Notes under the pieces: model-generated | What the model was told of the DNA's origin: nothing | The model's input: the letters and a program-made list of their open reading frames with translations, nothing else | Database searches by the model: none | Shown here: positions 42,401-49,083 of the stretch, piece by piece | How the letters are laid out: each line of letters opens with the position of its first letter | Numbering within the stretch: the stretch's first letter is position 1 | Translations under genes and position numbers: made by a program | NCBI GenBank assembly: GCA_943367715.1 | Contig: CALRJY020000009.1 | Location: 62,001 to 126,000 of the forward strand | Length of the DNA stretch: 64,000 nucleotides | Reading direction: 5' to 3' | Source of the DNA: JAEYXS01 sp943367715 | GTDB lineage: Bacteria > Verrucomicrobiota > Verrucomicrobiia > Limisphaerales > JAEYXS01

Positions 42401-42716
42401 GCAATTGAAGTATCCGCCGATCAGCCGGGTGGCGTTGCTCACGATGAAGGGGCGCAATGAGGACAAGGTGAAGTTTTCGGTGGAGCATTTGCGCAAGGAA
42501 TTGGAGACGAAGCTGAAAGGGTGGTCGGACCTCATCATCGCGGGGCCAGCACCGGCACCCTTGGCGCGGGCGGAAACGTTCTATCGTTACCAGATCATGT
42601 TGCGGACGAAAGCGATGAGCAAACTGAGCAAGCTGCTCGCCGAGATGCTGGAGAAACAGGAGTGGCCGGATGACATCACCGTGGCGACGGATATTGATCC
42701 GGTGGATTTGATTTAA
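39465..42716 (+). CDS. priA: primosomal helicase PriA with an in-frame RAYT transposase inside
   Basis: 1083 residues, against about 735 for normal PriA. Residues 1-210 are the N-terminal DNA-binding part. Residues about 557-1083 carry Walker A GVTGSGKT (566-573), DEEHEHSYKQ, the eight-cysteine zinc site (CPKCGYVAACPNC ... CHIC ... CPNNEC) and the GTQMIAKGLHFPNV and QVSGRAGRG motifs. Between them, residues about 211-556 are foreign: a repeat unit, a complete HUH transposase domain (MPNHVHV 398-404, Tyr461), then another repeat unit. No stop codon occurs. Removing about 345 residues restores normal length and rejoins INQALD with LSTFLLHGVTG. PriA restarts stalled forks and is usually important for growth. 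Confidence 0.93.
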   Translation: MIARVTLEIALRREFDYLVPSEMEGQVEVGTRVKVPFGPRQVMGVVTAVVDDSPHTNLRAIAKVIGKQSLVTPKVLQLARWIGEYYCCAPETALKSVLPEAVRKEKDGWRERLVVRLLTFHGEPPKLSKRQQDLLNILEEWREIPLQKLLELAGTTNDTVRRLEDKGLVVIENQVSERDPYEHENILPSENLVLNPEQAKALTAINQALDQCAAGFQPAVGAGGRSQTLSKETGGELLIGSKGKKSNVTADVLHCRLEAGSTGVRASADEKKLPENTDTGLLFFDPKAEKEVYRGELPHWRQGVKLYFVTFRLDDSVAQEQLKAWQEEKAVWKSFHPEPWSEKDQAEYSRRFTAKMEDLLDAGYGACFLARPEIGEVVEKALRHFDGERYQLGDFVVMPNHVHVLVQPIEPHGLDEILHSWKSFTANEINRLAKRKGALWRDESFDHIVRSGAQWAKFKRYIQENPIKARISSGYRFGKGGLEETGDAALLTNSSTGGDGAGQSAASFQPAEGGGVRLAGPKTKPENLVQGSQVSAGVADCRLEAGSTGVRVASDQQGLSTFLLHGVTGSGKTEVYLQALAHTLEQGKGAIVLVPEISLTPQTVERFKARFSSGKCQTLVAVLHSHLSSGERHDEWHKIRQGRARIVIGARSAIFAPVEPLGLIIVDEEHEHSYKQEESPRYHARDVAVYRGQMEGAVVVLGSATPSMESFYNVKRGKYQLLEMPTRADDKKMPIVRVIDMRSEAKKEKGIPIFSNRLKEAIHQRLEKKEQTILFLNRRGYSSSLQCPKCGYVAACPNCSISLTYHRRAQELRCHICAHASPAPTRCPNNECRDPAIRYAGLGTERVEETLLKLFPKAVIKRMDSDTLKRKEDYRTILGDFRRGKIDILVGTQMIAKGLHFPNVTLVGIIYADLGLHLPDFRAGERTFQLLTQVSGRAGRGDVEGEVVVQAFTPFHPAIQYARRHDYIGFYEQEIEFREQLKYPPISRVALLTMKGRNEDKVKFSVEHLRKELETKLKGWSDLIIAGPAPAPLARAETFYRYQIMLRTKAMSKLSKLLAEMLEKQEWPDDITVATDIDPVDLI
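40099..40251. repeat. REP pair (BIME) upstream of the transposase inside priA
   Basis: The inverted pair consists of GTGCTGCCGGCTTCCAGCCG... at 40099 and its exact reverse complement starting at 40226. Together they form one BIME. In the priA frame they read AAGFQPAV and CRLEAGSTGVR. Confidence 0.85.
40308..40915 (+). mobile_element. RAYT/HUH transposase domain embedded in priA
   Basis: The segment reads LLFFDPKAEKEVYRGELPHW, the usual N-terminus of one RAYT subgroup; a TTG at 40308 could be its original start. YFVTFRLDDSVAQ, VVMPNHVHVLVQP (HUH), ILHSWKSFTANEINR, LWRDESFDHIVRSG and KRYIQENPIKARI (nucleophile Tyr461 in the fused numbering) are all intact. It has no stop codon of its own before PriA resumes. 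Such enzymes process REP hairpins as single-stranded DNA. Confidence 0.88.
40975..41109. repeat. REP pair (BIME) downstream of the transposase inside priA
   Basis: GTGCTGCCAGCTTCCAGCCG at 40975 and the inverted partner from 41084 have the same design and orientation as 40099-40251. The frame translations AASFQPAE and CRLEAGSTGVR match those of the first copy. The two BIMEs are 876 nt apart, a multiple of three. Confidence 0.85.
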
Positions 42717-43112
42717 GGGAGCGGGGTAAAGGGGTTGGTTCTGAATGGATCATGGGGAAGCTTCAACTCCCAACGCTGTAGCACGGGATATTGGCGTCCT
42801 TGGGCAAAAGGAGCAGGCCGATGAATCGAAACCAATCCCCCAGACGATGTATGGGCAATTTGAAATTGGTCAGTAGCCTGCTTGTGTTTTTCAGTCTCTG
42901 CTACCTGAACAGTTGCTTGCGGGCTGATGTAGTCCGAAGCCAATTTAACAGCGGCCTGCTGTTGAATCCGAGCTTGGTATTCACTGAAGAACTTTCGCAG
43001 GAACTGCAAAATTGCTAACTGAAAATCCTTTACCGAACTCTTTCGTAAGCCTGGTTGGCAGCATGGACGAGTTGGCGGACTTCCATGATGAGCGGGGCAA
43101 GGCCGGGGATAT
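42717..43112. other. intergenic stretch without a convincing gene
   Basis: 396 bp between priA and the restriction gene. Overlapping ORFs of 75 (+) and 150 (-) codons exist but show no family features. A minus-strand fragment at 43030-43086 reads MEVRQLVHAANQAYERVR and may be a remnant of a third gene of the restriction locus. Confidence 0.4.
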
Positions 43113-44108
43113 CTACAACCTTTTTGGTAGCACATCTGGATACGGGCCAAGGAACCGTTGACCATTAAAATGAATCATGTGATCGGTGTCTTCGGCGATC
43201 CACACTTCAGATTCCCAGGCAATCTGCGATACGAATCTCTGCATCGTTTGGCGAGTCTCGAACGCAGTGACGAAGACCAATCCCGCTTTGCAACCAGCAA
43301 AAAGCTCTTTGAGTTCTTTGCGACGCTTGCCATCCACCGGTCCGGCGCTAGTCACAGCCTCAATGAGTAGCAACCAATTCTTGGCCGCGTAGTAGACGAT
43401 AACATCGGGAATTTTGGCAGCAGAATCCAAAGTGACGCCGAGGGTAGACAATTCAGCAGCCTCGAGATGAACGAATTTGTTTTCCGTATCTCCGATGTAA
43501 ATAACCACACCGCCGGGCGCGAAGATGGGGCAGAAGTGTTCGATGATGGCCTTGATGAGGGGATTCTGACCACCGGGAGAGAGTGCAACTTGAGAACCAT
43601 TGGGCAAAGTCACTGGCACGCGCGCCGAGACCCGTTTACGGGCAATTTCATTCTTAATGCTTTCTCTGCTAATGAGGTAGCGCTGCAAAGCTGACTGCCA
43701 TTCGAGTGTGCCGGCCTTGCGAAGAAGTGCGAGAGCGGACGGCTCAATCTGGTAAACGGTCTTGCCACTGTTAGTCGAGCGGTTGGGATCATCAGGATTG
43801 CGGAGCAACAACCCCTCTTCCGTGAAAAACTTCACTGCATCATCACGAATCGTTTCCCGGGTGTTGGGTGCATAGCGGACACCGTAAGCAGTGGCGATAA
43901 AGCTGATGATGGGAGTGATGCCACGGAGCGGAGCTTGTGCTTCCGCCCATAACGCTTCGGGCTGCAGGTCCAGAAGAGCAAGTAGTGTGTAAGCGGCCGT
44001 GTCGTTTCGTTGCTTCGGACCAAACTGCAACGCGGTTAGCACTTCGATGGCCTCGGCAAGTCGCTGTTTCCTAGCGATTGCTTTCCCTTTTGATTTATCG
44101 GCTGGCAT
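43113..44108 (-). CDS. BsuBI/PstI-family type II restriction endonuclease
   Basis: 331 residues. The N-terminal half is a helical specificity-type domain. The C-terminal half contains VVIYIGDTENKFVHLE, KIPDVIVYY, WLLLIEAVTSAGPVDGKRRK and GLVFVTAFETRQTM, the conserved catalytic layout of PstI/BsuBI (D, E and K residues). The family recognises CTGCAG. Its start overlaps the methyltransferase end by 14 nt, so methylase is translated first. Composition is AT-richer than the flanks. Confidence 0.9.
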   Translation of the reverse strand: MPADKSKGKAIARKQRLAEAIEVLTALQFGPKQRNDTAAYTLLALLDLQPEALWAEAQAPLRGITPIISFIATAYGVRYAPNTRETIRDDAVKFFTEEGLLLRNPDDPNRSTNSGKTVYQIEPSALALLRKAGTLEWQSALQRYLISRESIKNEIARKRVSARVPVTLPNGSQVALSPGGQNPLIKAIIEHFCPIFAPGGVVIYIGDTENKFVHLEAAELSTLGVTLDSAAKIPDVIVYYAAKNWLLLIEAVTSAGPVDGKRRKELKELFAGCKAGLVFVTAFETRQTMQRFVSQIAWESEVWIAEDTDHMIHFNGQRFLGPYPDVLPKRL

Positions 44109-45576
44109 GAAGGTGCTTGGTAACGAGTTGGTCGATTTCGTCCTGAGTCAGATCGAGAGCTTTAATCTCACGTCCCATGGCTTGTAACGTGCTACGGCTA
44201 GGATACTTCAACGTCCGTAAATCCGTGGCGTTTACCTGAGTGTGGCCGCTAAATCGACGGAAATACTGATCTACCACGGTGGAATTAAGGAACAGGTAAA
44301 GCCCCATTGCCAAGGTGCGCTCCAAGCCATGACCGTCGGTGTGAAAATAGTTCAAGTGGTTCTCAAAACCCACTCGCTCCGTTTTGACCAACTCAGGGTC
44401 GAAGAGGCAAGCTACTACCCGACGGCGTTCTTCTTTTGAGGTGAAACGCTTCGTAAGCAGATAGATGCCTGTAGGCACCAGCCAAGGCCGTGTCTCATCA
44501 TTGTCGAGGATGGCGTTCGGTTTGCGGGCTTCAGACTTAGGCCAGTGCACGGTGCCACCATTAAAATGGCAGGGGTAAAGCAAAGGAACAGTCCCATGCT
44601 CGGGCTCTTTCCGCAGAGCGTCTTTGAGCCGGAAGTCCACGACGCGACCGGTCGATACGGTCACCCCCAATGAACCAAGACTGCTACTGAGGCCATCCAT
44701 CGTTTTCTTTGCCTTCGCATGACCGGCCAAGGACGGAATGTGGATGAACTTTTCAGAGTCACGAGCATGAACGATCTCGGTGAAAGGAAAGGTGGTCTCA
44801 ATGATATTGGCCCCCGGTTCTCCACTGCTACTGGAGATAATCAATTCGTGAGGTTGATGCTGTCCCTTTGTCGCATGGAAGATGATATTTTCCTGCAAGA
44901 CCCCGTCTTCGCGGAAGGCAGCCTGCCGTGAATCGAAAACGTGGATGCGATTAAGTTCCAAATCCCGCAAAAAATCTTCTCGGAAAGAACGGAAATAAGG
45001 ACCATTGCAAAAACTCCTAGGAGTGATCGCCACGAGTTGCCCGCCGGGAGCCAGCAGTCTTTGAATGAGGGCAATAAAGCCGGTGTAAAGATTGCTCGTT
45101 TCTATACCAAACAAACGAAGGGAACGCCTTTCCGCAGAGTCGTTGCTAATTTTACGGTAGGGAGGATTTGCAATCGCAACGTCAAAAGCTGGCAGCGATA
45201 CCCCGAACAAGTCGTCCGGAAGTTGAGCCGACATCTCTTGAATAAAATCCGCCTGATGAATGCCAAATGTGAAATGTATTCCCGCCAGTGCGCAAAGTTG
45301 CCTGCATTCTGCCATCGTTTCGGAAAGCGCATCCGTCACTTCAGAATCGAGTTCGTAAAGAGTCGCTTCAATGGCGCGAATACCTTCAGGGTTTTCGCAG
45401 AAACGGGCGACAAATGCCCGAGTAAGCGCACCATTACCTGCTCCCGCATCCACGAGACGAACAACTTGGGGGGGGCGATGAAAGAGAGACGCCATAAATT
45501 CGGCAATGGGCGCAGCCGTAAAGAATTGGCCAAGCTCAGCTTGCCGAACTCTTGGGTCTATTTCCGCATTTTTCAT
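44095..45576 (-). CDS. adenine-specific DNA methyltransferase, partner of the BsuBI/PstI enzyme
   Basis: 493 residues from ATG 45576 (a TTG directly before it is ignored). SAM motif VDAGAGNG (42-49) and catalytic NPPY (137-140) in AIANPPYRKIS define an N6-adenine methyltransferase. QLVAITPRSFCNGPYF is a further conserved block. The C-terminal 250 residues would be the target-recognition domain. It protects host sites from the overlapping endonuclease. A palindrome lies just upstream. Confidence 0.92.
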   Translation of the reverse strand: MKNAEIDPRVRQAELGQFFTAAPIAEFMASLFHRPPQVVRLVDAGAGNGALTRAFVARFCENPEGIRAIEATLYELDSEVTDALSETMAECRQLCALAGIHFTFGIHQADFIQEMSAQLPDDLFGVSLPAFDVAIANPPYRKISNDSAERRSLRLFGIETSNLYTGFIALIQRLLAPGGQLVAITPRSFCNGPYFRSFREDFLRDLELNRIHVFDSRQAAFREDGVLQENIIFHATKGQHQPHELIISSSSGEPGANIIETTFPFTEIVHARDSEKFIHIPSLAGHAKAKKTMDGLSSSLGSLGVTVSTGRVVDFRLKDALRKEPEHGTVPLLYPCHFNGGTVHWPKSEARKPNAILDNDETRPWLVPTGIYLLTKRFTSKEERRRVVACLFDPELVKTERVGFENHLNYFHTDGHGLERTLAMGLYLFLNSTVVDQYFRRFSGHTQVNATDLRTLKYPSRSTLQAMGREIKALDLTQDEIDQLVTKHLHASR

Positions 45577-45596
45577 CAATCACGTTGCCGAAAGAG

Positions 45597-45613
45597 TATG
45601 CACAGAATGCATA
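45597..45613. promoter_or_regulatory. candidate operator upstream of the methyltransferase
   Basis: TATGCACAGAATGCATA has perfect 6-bp arms with a 5-bp spacer. It is centred about 29 nt before the methyltransferase ATG. Many R-M systems are autoregulated at such sites; no separate controller gene is present, so methylase autorepression would be the candidate mechanism. Confidence 0.35.
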
Positions 45614-46168
45614 ACTTATATTCGAGCAAAAACGAGCGAATTCCATCGTCTCTTTCCTCCTAAAAACCGCGACTGAATCCTCTCTCATTTTCAGCATTAA
45701 CCTCGCAACCTCCTCACCTTAAGGATAATAGGAATGCTAATTTTATCTATTAATTTTTATTGACGTTTCCGCGGGAAAGGTAGACAGTGCTTCCAGATTG
45801 GCGATGGTGCGCCAAGAAAAGGAGTCGGTATGATGAAGAATGCGGAGTGTAGATGGCAGGAGGGGCGGCAAAGGGCGGAACGGCTTGGTTTTCAACGTTC
45901 ATTTATCCCAATTGAAGTGATTTTGAGGTTTTTTGTGGTTTGGCGGCGGCGATTGACGGCGGGTGGAGGAATCGGGATGGGGAAACGACGCGTCAAGCCG
46001 CGTGGGGGGACCCCGACCTTGCGGTACGGGGCAAGAAGCGGAGGCGAGCCTCCGCACTCCAAAGGGGGTGGATTGGCAACGGCAAAGCCCCGACCAAAAC
46101 GCCGGGGCAGGCGGCAGCTTTGCCCCACCGGGGATTAACTAGGGTTTCCTAAAAGGGGTTTCGTGGCT
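45614..46168. other. AT-rich then repeat-rich intergenic stretch
   Basis: 45614-45830 is AT-rich and probably holds the R-M promoter. 45987-46064 carries copy 2 of the GGAGGC(A/G)AGCCTCC palindrome family (copy 1 at 23259). 46075-46133 has further GC-rich hairpin sequence (GGCAAAGCCCCG ... GCTTTGCC). No gene is supported. Confidence 0.45.
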
Positions 46169-47815
46169 ATGTTGAGGGGGATGGGCAATAAATTGGCTGA
46201 TTGGTGGGCGAAGTGGCGCGCGGAGATCGAGGCGTTGCTGGATGAGCGTAGTCTCTTCGGCAAGGGGGAGCGCGGGGTGACGCCGTGGCAGCAGTTCTGT
46301 CATTTCTGGCTGATGGTGGGGCGGAACTTCGTGGATAACCGGTGTCCGGTAAGGGCGTCGGCCCTGGCGTATGCGACGTTGCTGGCTTTGATCCCTTTGT
46401 TGGCGGTGGGCATTGGTGTATCGGCGACGTTTTTGAAGAGTTCGAAGTTTGATAAGGAGTTGGAGGCGAGCACGAATGCAGTGGCGCAGGTGGAGGGGGC
46501 GGTGGGGACGAATCAGGTGGTACGGATCGATGAGGAGACGGGGCAGCCGTTGGAGGTGAAGGCGAAGGCGGGTCCGGCGGCGGATGATCCGGTGCAGAAG
46601 ATGGTGAATACGTTGGTGGATGAGATCGCGCCGCAGTTGGGGTTGATCTCGGATACGCGGGATAAGTCGGCGGCGGATGCGCGGGCGGAGGTGGTGAAGA
46701 AGATCAATGAGTTCATCGCGAATATTCACAGCGGCACTCTTGGCATCACGGGCACGATCGCGTTGATCGGAGTGGCGATCCTGTTGCTGAGCAATATCGA
46801 GACGACGTTCAATGATATCTGGGGGGTGGCGCATGGGCGGAACTGGGTTTCGCGAGCGGTGCAGTATTGGGCGGTGATCACGTTGGGGCCGTTGTTCATG
46901 GTGCTGGCGCTGGGGGTGACGGTGTCGGGGAGGTTCGCGTTCATCCGGAGCAAGATGCAGGAGTGGCCGATCATGTCGGAGATGTTTTTCACGTTGGTGC
47001 CGTTGGTGGTGTTGATCATCATTTTCACGGTGTTTTATCAGTTGATCCCGAACACGAAGGTGAAGCCGAGTGCGGCGTTGATCGGGGGATTGGTGGGGGG
47101 CGGTTTGTGGACGGCGAACAGTACGTTCAACGTGCTCTTCGCGAGCAAGGTGATCACGGCGAGCAAGGTGTATGGGTCGCTGGGGGCGATCCCGGTGTTT
47201 TTGAGCGGGTTGTATTTTTCGTGGCTCATTCTGCTCTTCGGCGCACAGGTGGCGTATGCGTTCCAGAATCGGCAGACGTATATGCAGGAGCGGCAGGCGG
47301 AGACGATCCATCAGCGAGGGCGTGAGTTTGTGGCGTTTCGCATCATGGAAATCATCGGGGAGCGGTTCGCGCAGGGTGGGAAGCCGCCGACGGCGGTGAA
47401 TCTGGCGAGCAGCATCGAGGTGCCAAGCCGGTTGGTGGTCCAGATCATGTTGCCGTTGGTGGAGGCGAAGTTGGTAAATGAGGTGGTGAACGGGGAGACG
47501 GCGTATACGCCGGCGCGGCCGATCGAGCGAATCACGTGTGCGGATATCTTGAATGCGTTGCGATGCGGGAACGGGCACTCAATCGAGACGAAGGAGGAGC
47601 CGGCGCGGGAGACGGTGCGGAATGATTTCGAGCTGATCCAGGACGCGGAACAAAAGACGGCGGCGGAGATAACGATCGCGGAGCTGGTGCGGCATGCGGT
47701 GGAGCGGCGGGCGATAGAGGAGGCACGGGCTCTCGCGGAGGCCGCGGCTAAACCGAAGGAGGAGAAACCATGGAAAGAGGGGGCGGAGGAAAAAGGGAAG
47801 AAGCTGAAGGGGTGA
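46169..47815 (+). CDS. YihY/BrkB family inner-membrane protein
   Basis: 548 residues from ATG 46169 with GGGG about 10 nt upstream; a GTG at 46163 is possible. The BrkB core has six helices: RASALAYATLLALIPLLAVG, then a GTIALIGVAILLLSNIETTF helix and NDIWGV, and the conserved SKVYGSLGAIPVFLSGLYFSW near residue 345. An unusual acidic/alanine-rich insert of about 70 residues (about 90-160) lies in the first periplasmic loop. The C-terminal 140 residues are a cytoplasmic winged-helix-like region (RLVVQIMLPLVEAKLVNEVV) ending in a lysine-rich tail. Function of the family is not settled. Confidence 0.85.
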   Translation: MLRGMGNKLADWWAKWRAEIEALLDERSLFGKGERGVTPWQQFCHFWLMVGRNFVDNRCPVRASALAYATLLALIPLLAVGIGVSATFLKSSKFDKELEASTNAVAQVEGAVGTNQVVRIDEETGQPLEVKAKAGPAADDPVQKMVNTLVDEIAPQLGLISDTRDKSAADARAEVVKKINEFIANIHSGTLGITGTIALIGVAILLLSNIETTFNDIWGVAHGRNWVSRAVQYWAVITLGPLFMVLALGVTVSGRFAFIRSKMQEWPIMSEMFFTLVPLVVLIIIFTVFYQLIPNTKVKPSAALIGGLVGGGLWTANSTFNVLFASKVITASKVYGSLGAIPVFLSGLYFSWLILLFGAQVAYAFQNRQTYMQERQAETIHQRGREFVAFRIMEIIGERFAQGGKPPTAVNLASSIEVPSRLVVQIMLPLVEAKLVNEVVNGETAYTPARPIERITCADILNALRCGNGHSIETKEEPARETVRNDFELIQDAEQKTAAEITIAELVRHAVERRAIEEARALAEAAAKPKEEKPWKEGAEEKGKKLKG

Positions 47816-47891
47816 CGGAAAATGGAGCAATGGGCGATTTCGGTGAAATTGCGGGTTGGCAGGTGGTTAAAATTTTCCTAATCATTTGCGG

Positions 47892-48455
47892 GTGATCGCC
47901 TTCCTTAGATTCATCGGGCTGATGAATGCCGCTGTGTGGCTGGGAGCAGTCGTGGTTTACGCGGCCTTGATCTCACCGGCGCTGGTGTCGGCAGAGATGC
48001 TGAAGGTGTTCAGTGAGGCGCGGCCGGCGATGGCTCCCGCTTACCGGGGGCTGGCCGTGGAGATCGTGGCCTGGAAGTTTTACTGGATCCATTTCATCTG
48101 CGGCGGGGTGGCGGCGTTTCATCTGCTGATGGAGTGGCTCTTCACGGGGAAGGCGACGCGGACGTTGATGCTGTATCTGGCGATGACGATGATCGTGCTG
48201 GGATTGGCGAACGGGGTGTTGCTGCATTACAAGATGAAGGAGTTGCACCGGATACGCTACGCCTACTTACCACCGCCGGTCACCAACAAGCAGATCGAGG
48301 ATAAAGCCAAGGCGGGCAGGATGTTCGATTCGCTGCAAGCGGCCACGGAAGTGATGCATTGGATCATGGTGGCGGGATTGGTGGTGTATCTGTGGAAGAC
48401 GGCGACGCCGGGAGAGCAACCGCGCTTCAACAGCACGCGGAAATTCAAGAGTTGA
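47892..48455 (+). CDS. hypothetical four-helix membrane protein (DUF4149-like)
   Basis: 187 residues from GTG 47892 (a TTG lies 6 nt earlier). Helices are seen at FIGLMNAAVWLGAVVVYAAL, WIHFICGGVAAFHLLMEWLF, LMLYLAMTMIVLGLANGVLL and VMHWIMVAGLVVYLW. KMKELHRIRY and EDKAKAGRMFDSLQAATE form the loop between helices 3 and 4. The arrangement resembles DUF4149 proteins. Function unknown. Confidence 0.6.
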   Translation: MIAFLRFIGLMNAAVWLGAVVVYAALISPALVSAEMLKVFSEARPAMAPAYRGLAVEIVAWKFYWIHFICGGVAAFHLLMEWLFTGKATRTLMLYLAMTMIVLGLANGVLLHYKMKELHRIRYAYLPPPVTNKQIEDKAKAGRMFDSLQAATEVMHWIMVAGLVVYLWKTATPGEQPRFNSTRKFKS

Positions 48456-48556
48456 CAAAAGGAGGAAGCGGGCGAAGTAGTTATGCTAAGTGAATAGCTA
48501 TTAGCTGTCTGGGTAGACTTAAGGGTATTCAGGCGGCCCATAAGGAATATAAGGTT

Positions 48557-48904
48557 ATGATCTCAAACGAACGTCCCTCGCCTTACGGGTACCGGCCGTC
48601 TCATGGTCATCATTCGCACTCGCACCATCAGCATCACCAGCACTCGGGTCCCAAGCCGCCTTCGAACGAAGAAACTCTGCGCACGGAGAAGATCCAGATC
48701 GAGCGCAAGACCTTCATCATGACGCTGAAGGAGAATCCGCGGGGACGATTCCTGCGCATCACGGAAGATGTGGGCGGCCGTCGCGACACCATCATCATCC
48801 CGGCGACGGGCCTGGAGGATTTCAAGAAGGTGGTGGAAGAGATGGTGAACACCTCGGCGGAAACTCCGTTGAAGGTCGAAGGTGCCGAAGAAGAAGGCCA
48901 GTAG
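48557..48904 (+). CDS. PUR-alpha-like nucleic-acid-binding protein with a histidine-rich head
   Basis: 115 residues. Residues 16-29 contain nine histidines (HGHHSHSHHQHHQH). Residues 43-95 (EKIQIERKTFIMTLKENPRG, then FLRITEDVGGRRDTIIIPA) match the single PUR domain of bacterial DUF3276/PUR-alpha proteins, which bind single-stranded DNA or RNA. The C-terminus is acidic. AAGG lies just upstream of the ATG. The His-rich head suggests metal binding or a flexible tail; that part is inferred. Confidence 0.75.
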   Translation: MISNERPSPYGYRPSHGHHSHSHHQHHQHSGPKPPSNEETLRTEKIQIERKTFIMTLKENPRGRFLRITEDVGGRRDTIIIPATGLEDFKKVVEEMVNTSAETPLKVEGAEEEGQ

Positions 48905-49083
48905 GACGGTGACGGAGCGAGTGCGGAAATTGGCGTGAGAGGTTCAGCACGTCTGCCTGAAGAATTTAGCGCCGTCTGTTGATTGCGAAAACACCGTTCG
49001 GGCCATCAGAGGTAGTTGTGTTTTGATGGTCTGTTTAAACCTTGGGCTTTGAACTTGTCCCGGCCTTCTGTTATCCGTGGCCC

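Noticed and set aside
39465..42716. Intein in PriA
   Set aside because: The inserted segment has HUH transposase motifs and REP pairs, with no intein splicing motifs at its edges.
46139..47578. 479-codon ORF opposite the BrkB-like gene
   Set aside because: Extreme arginine/histidine/proline composition and no signal of a real protein.
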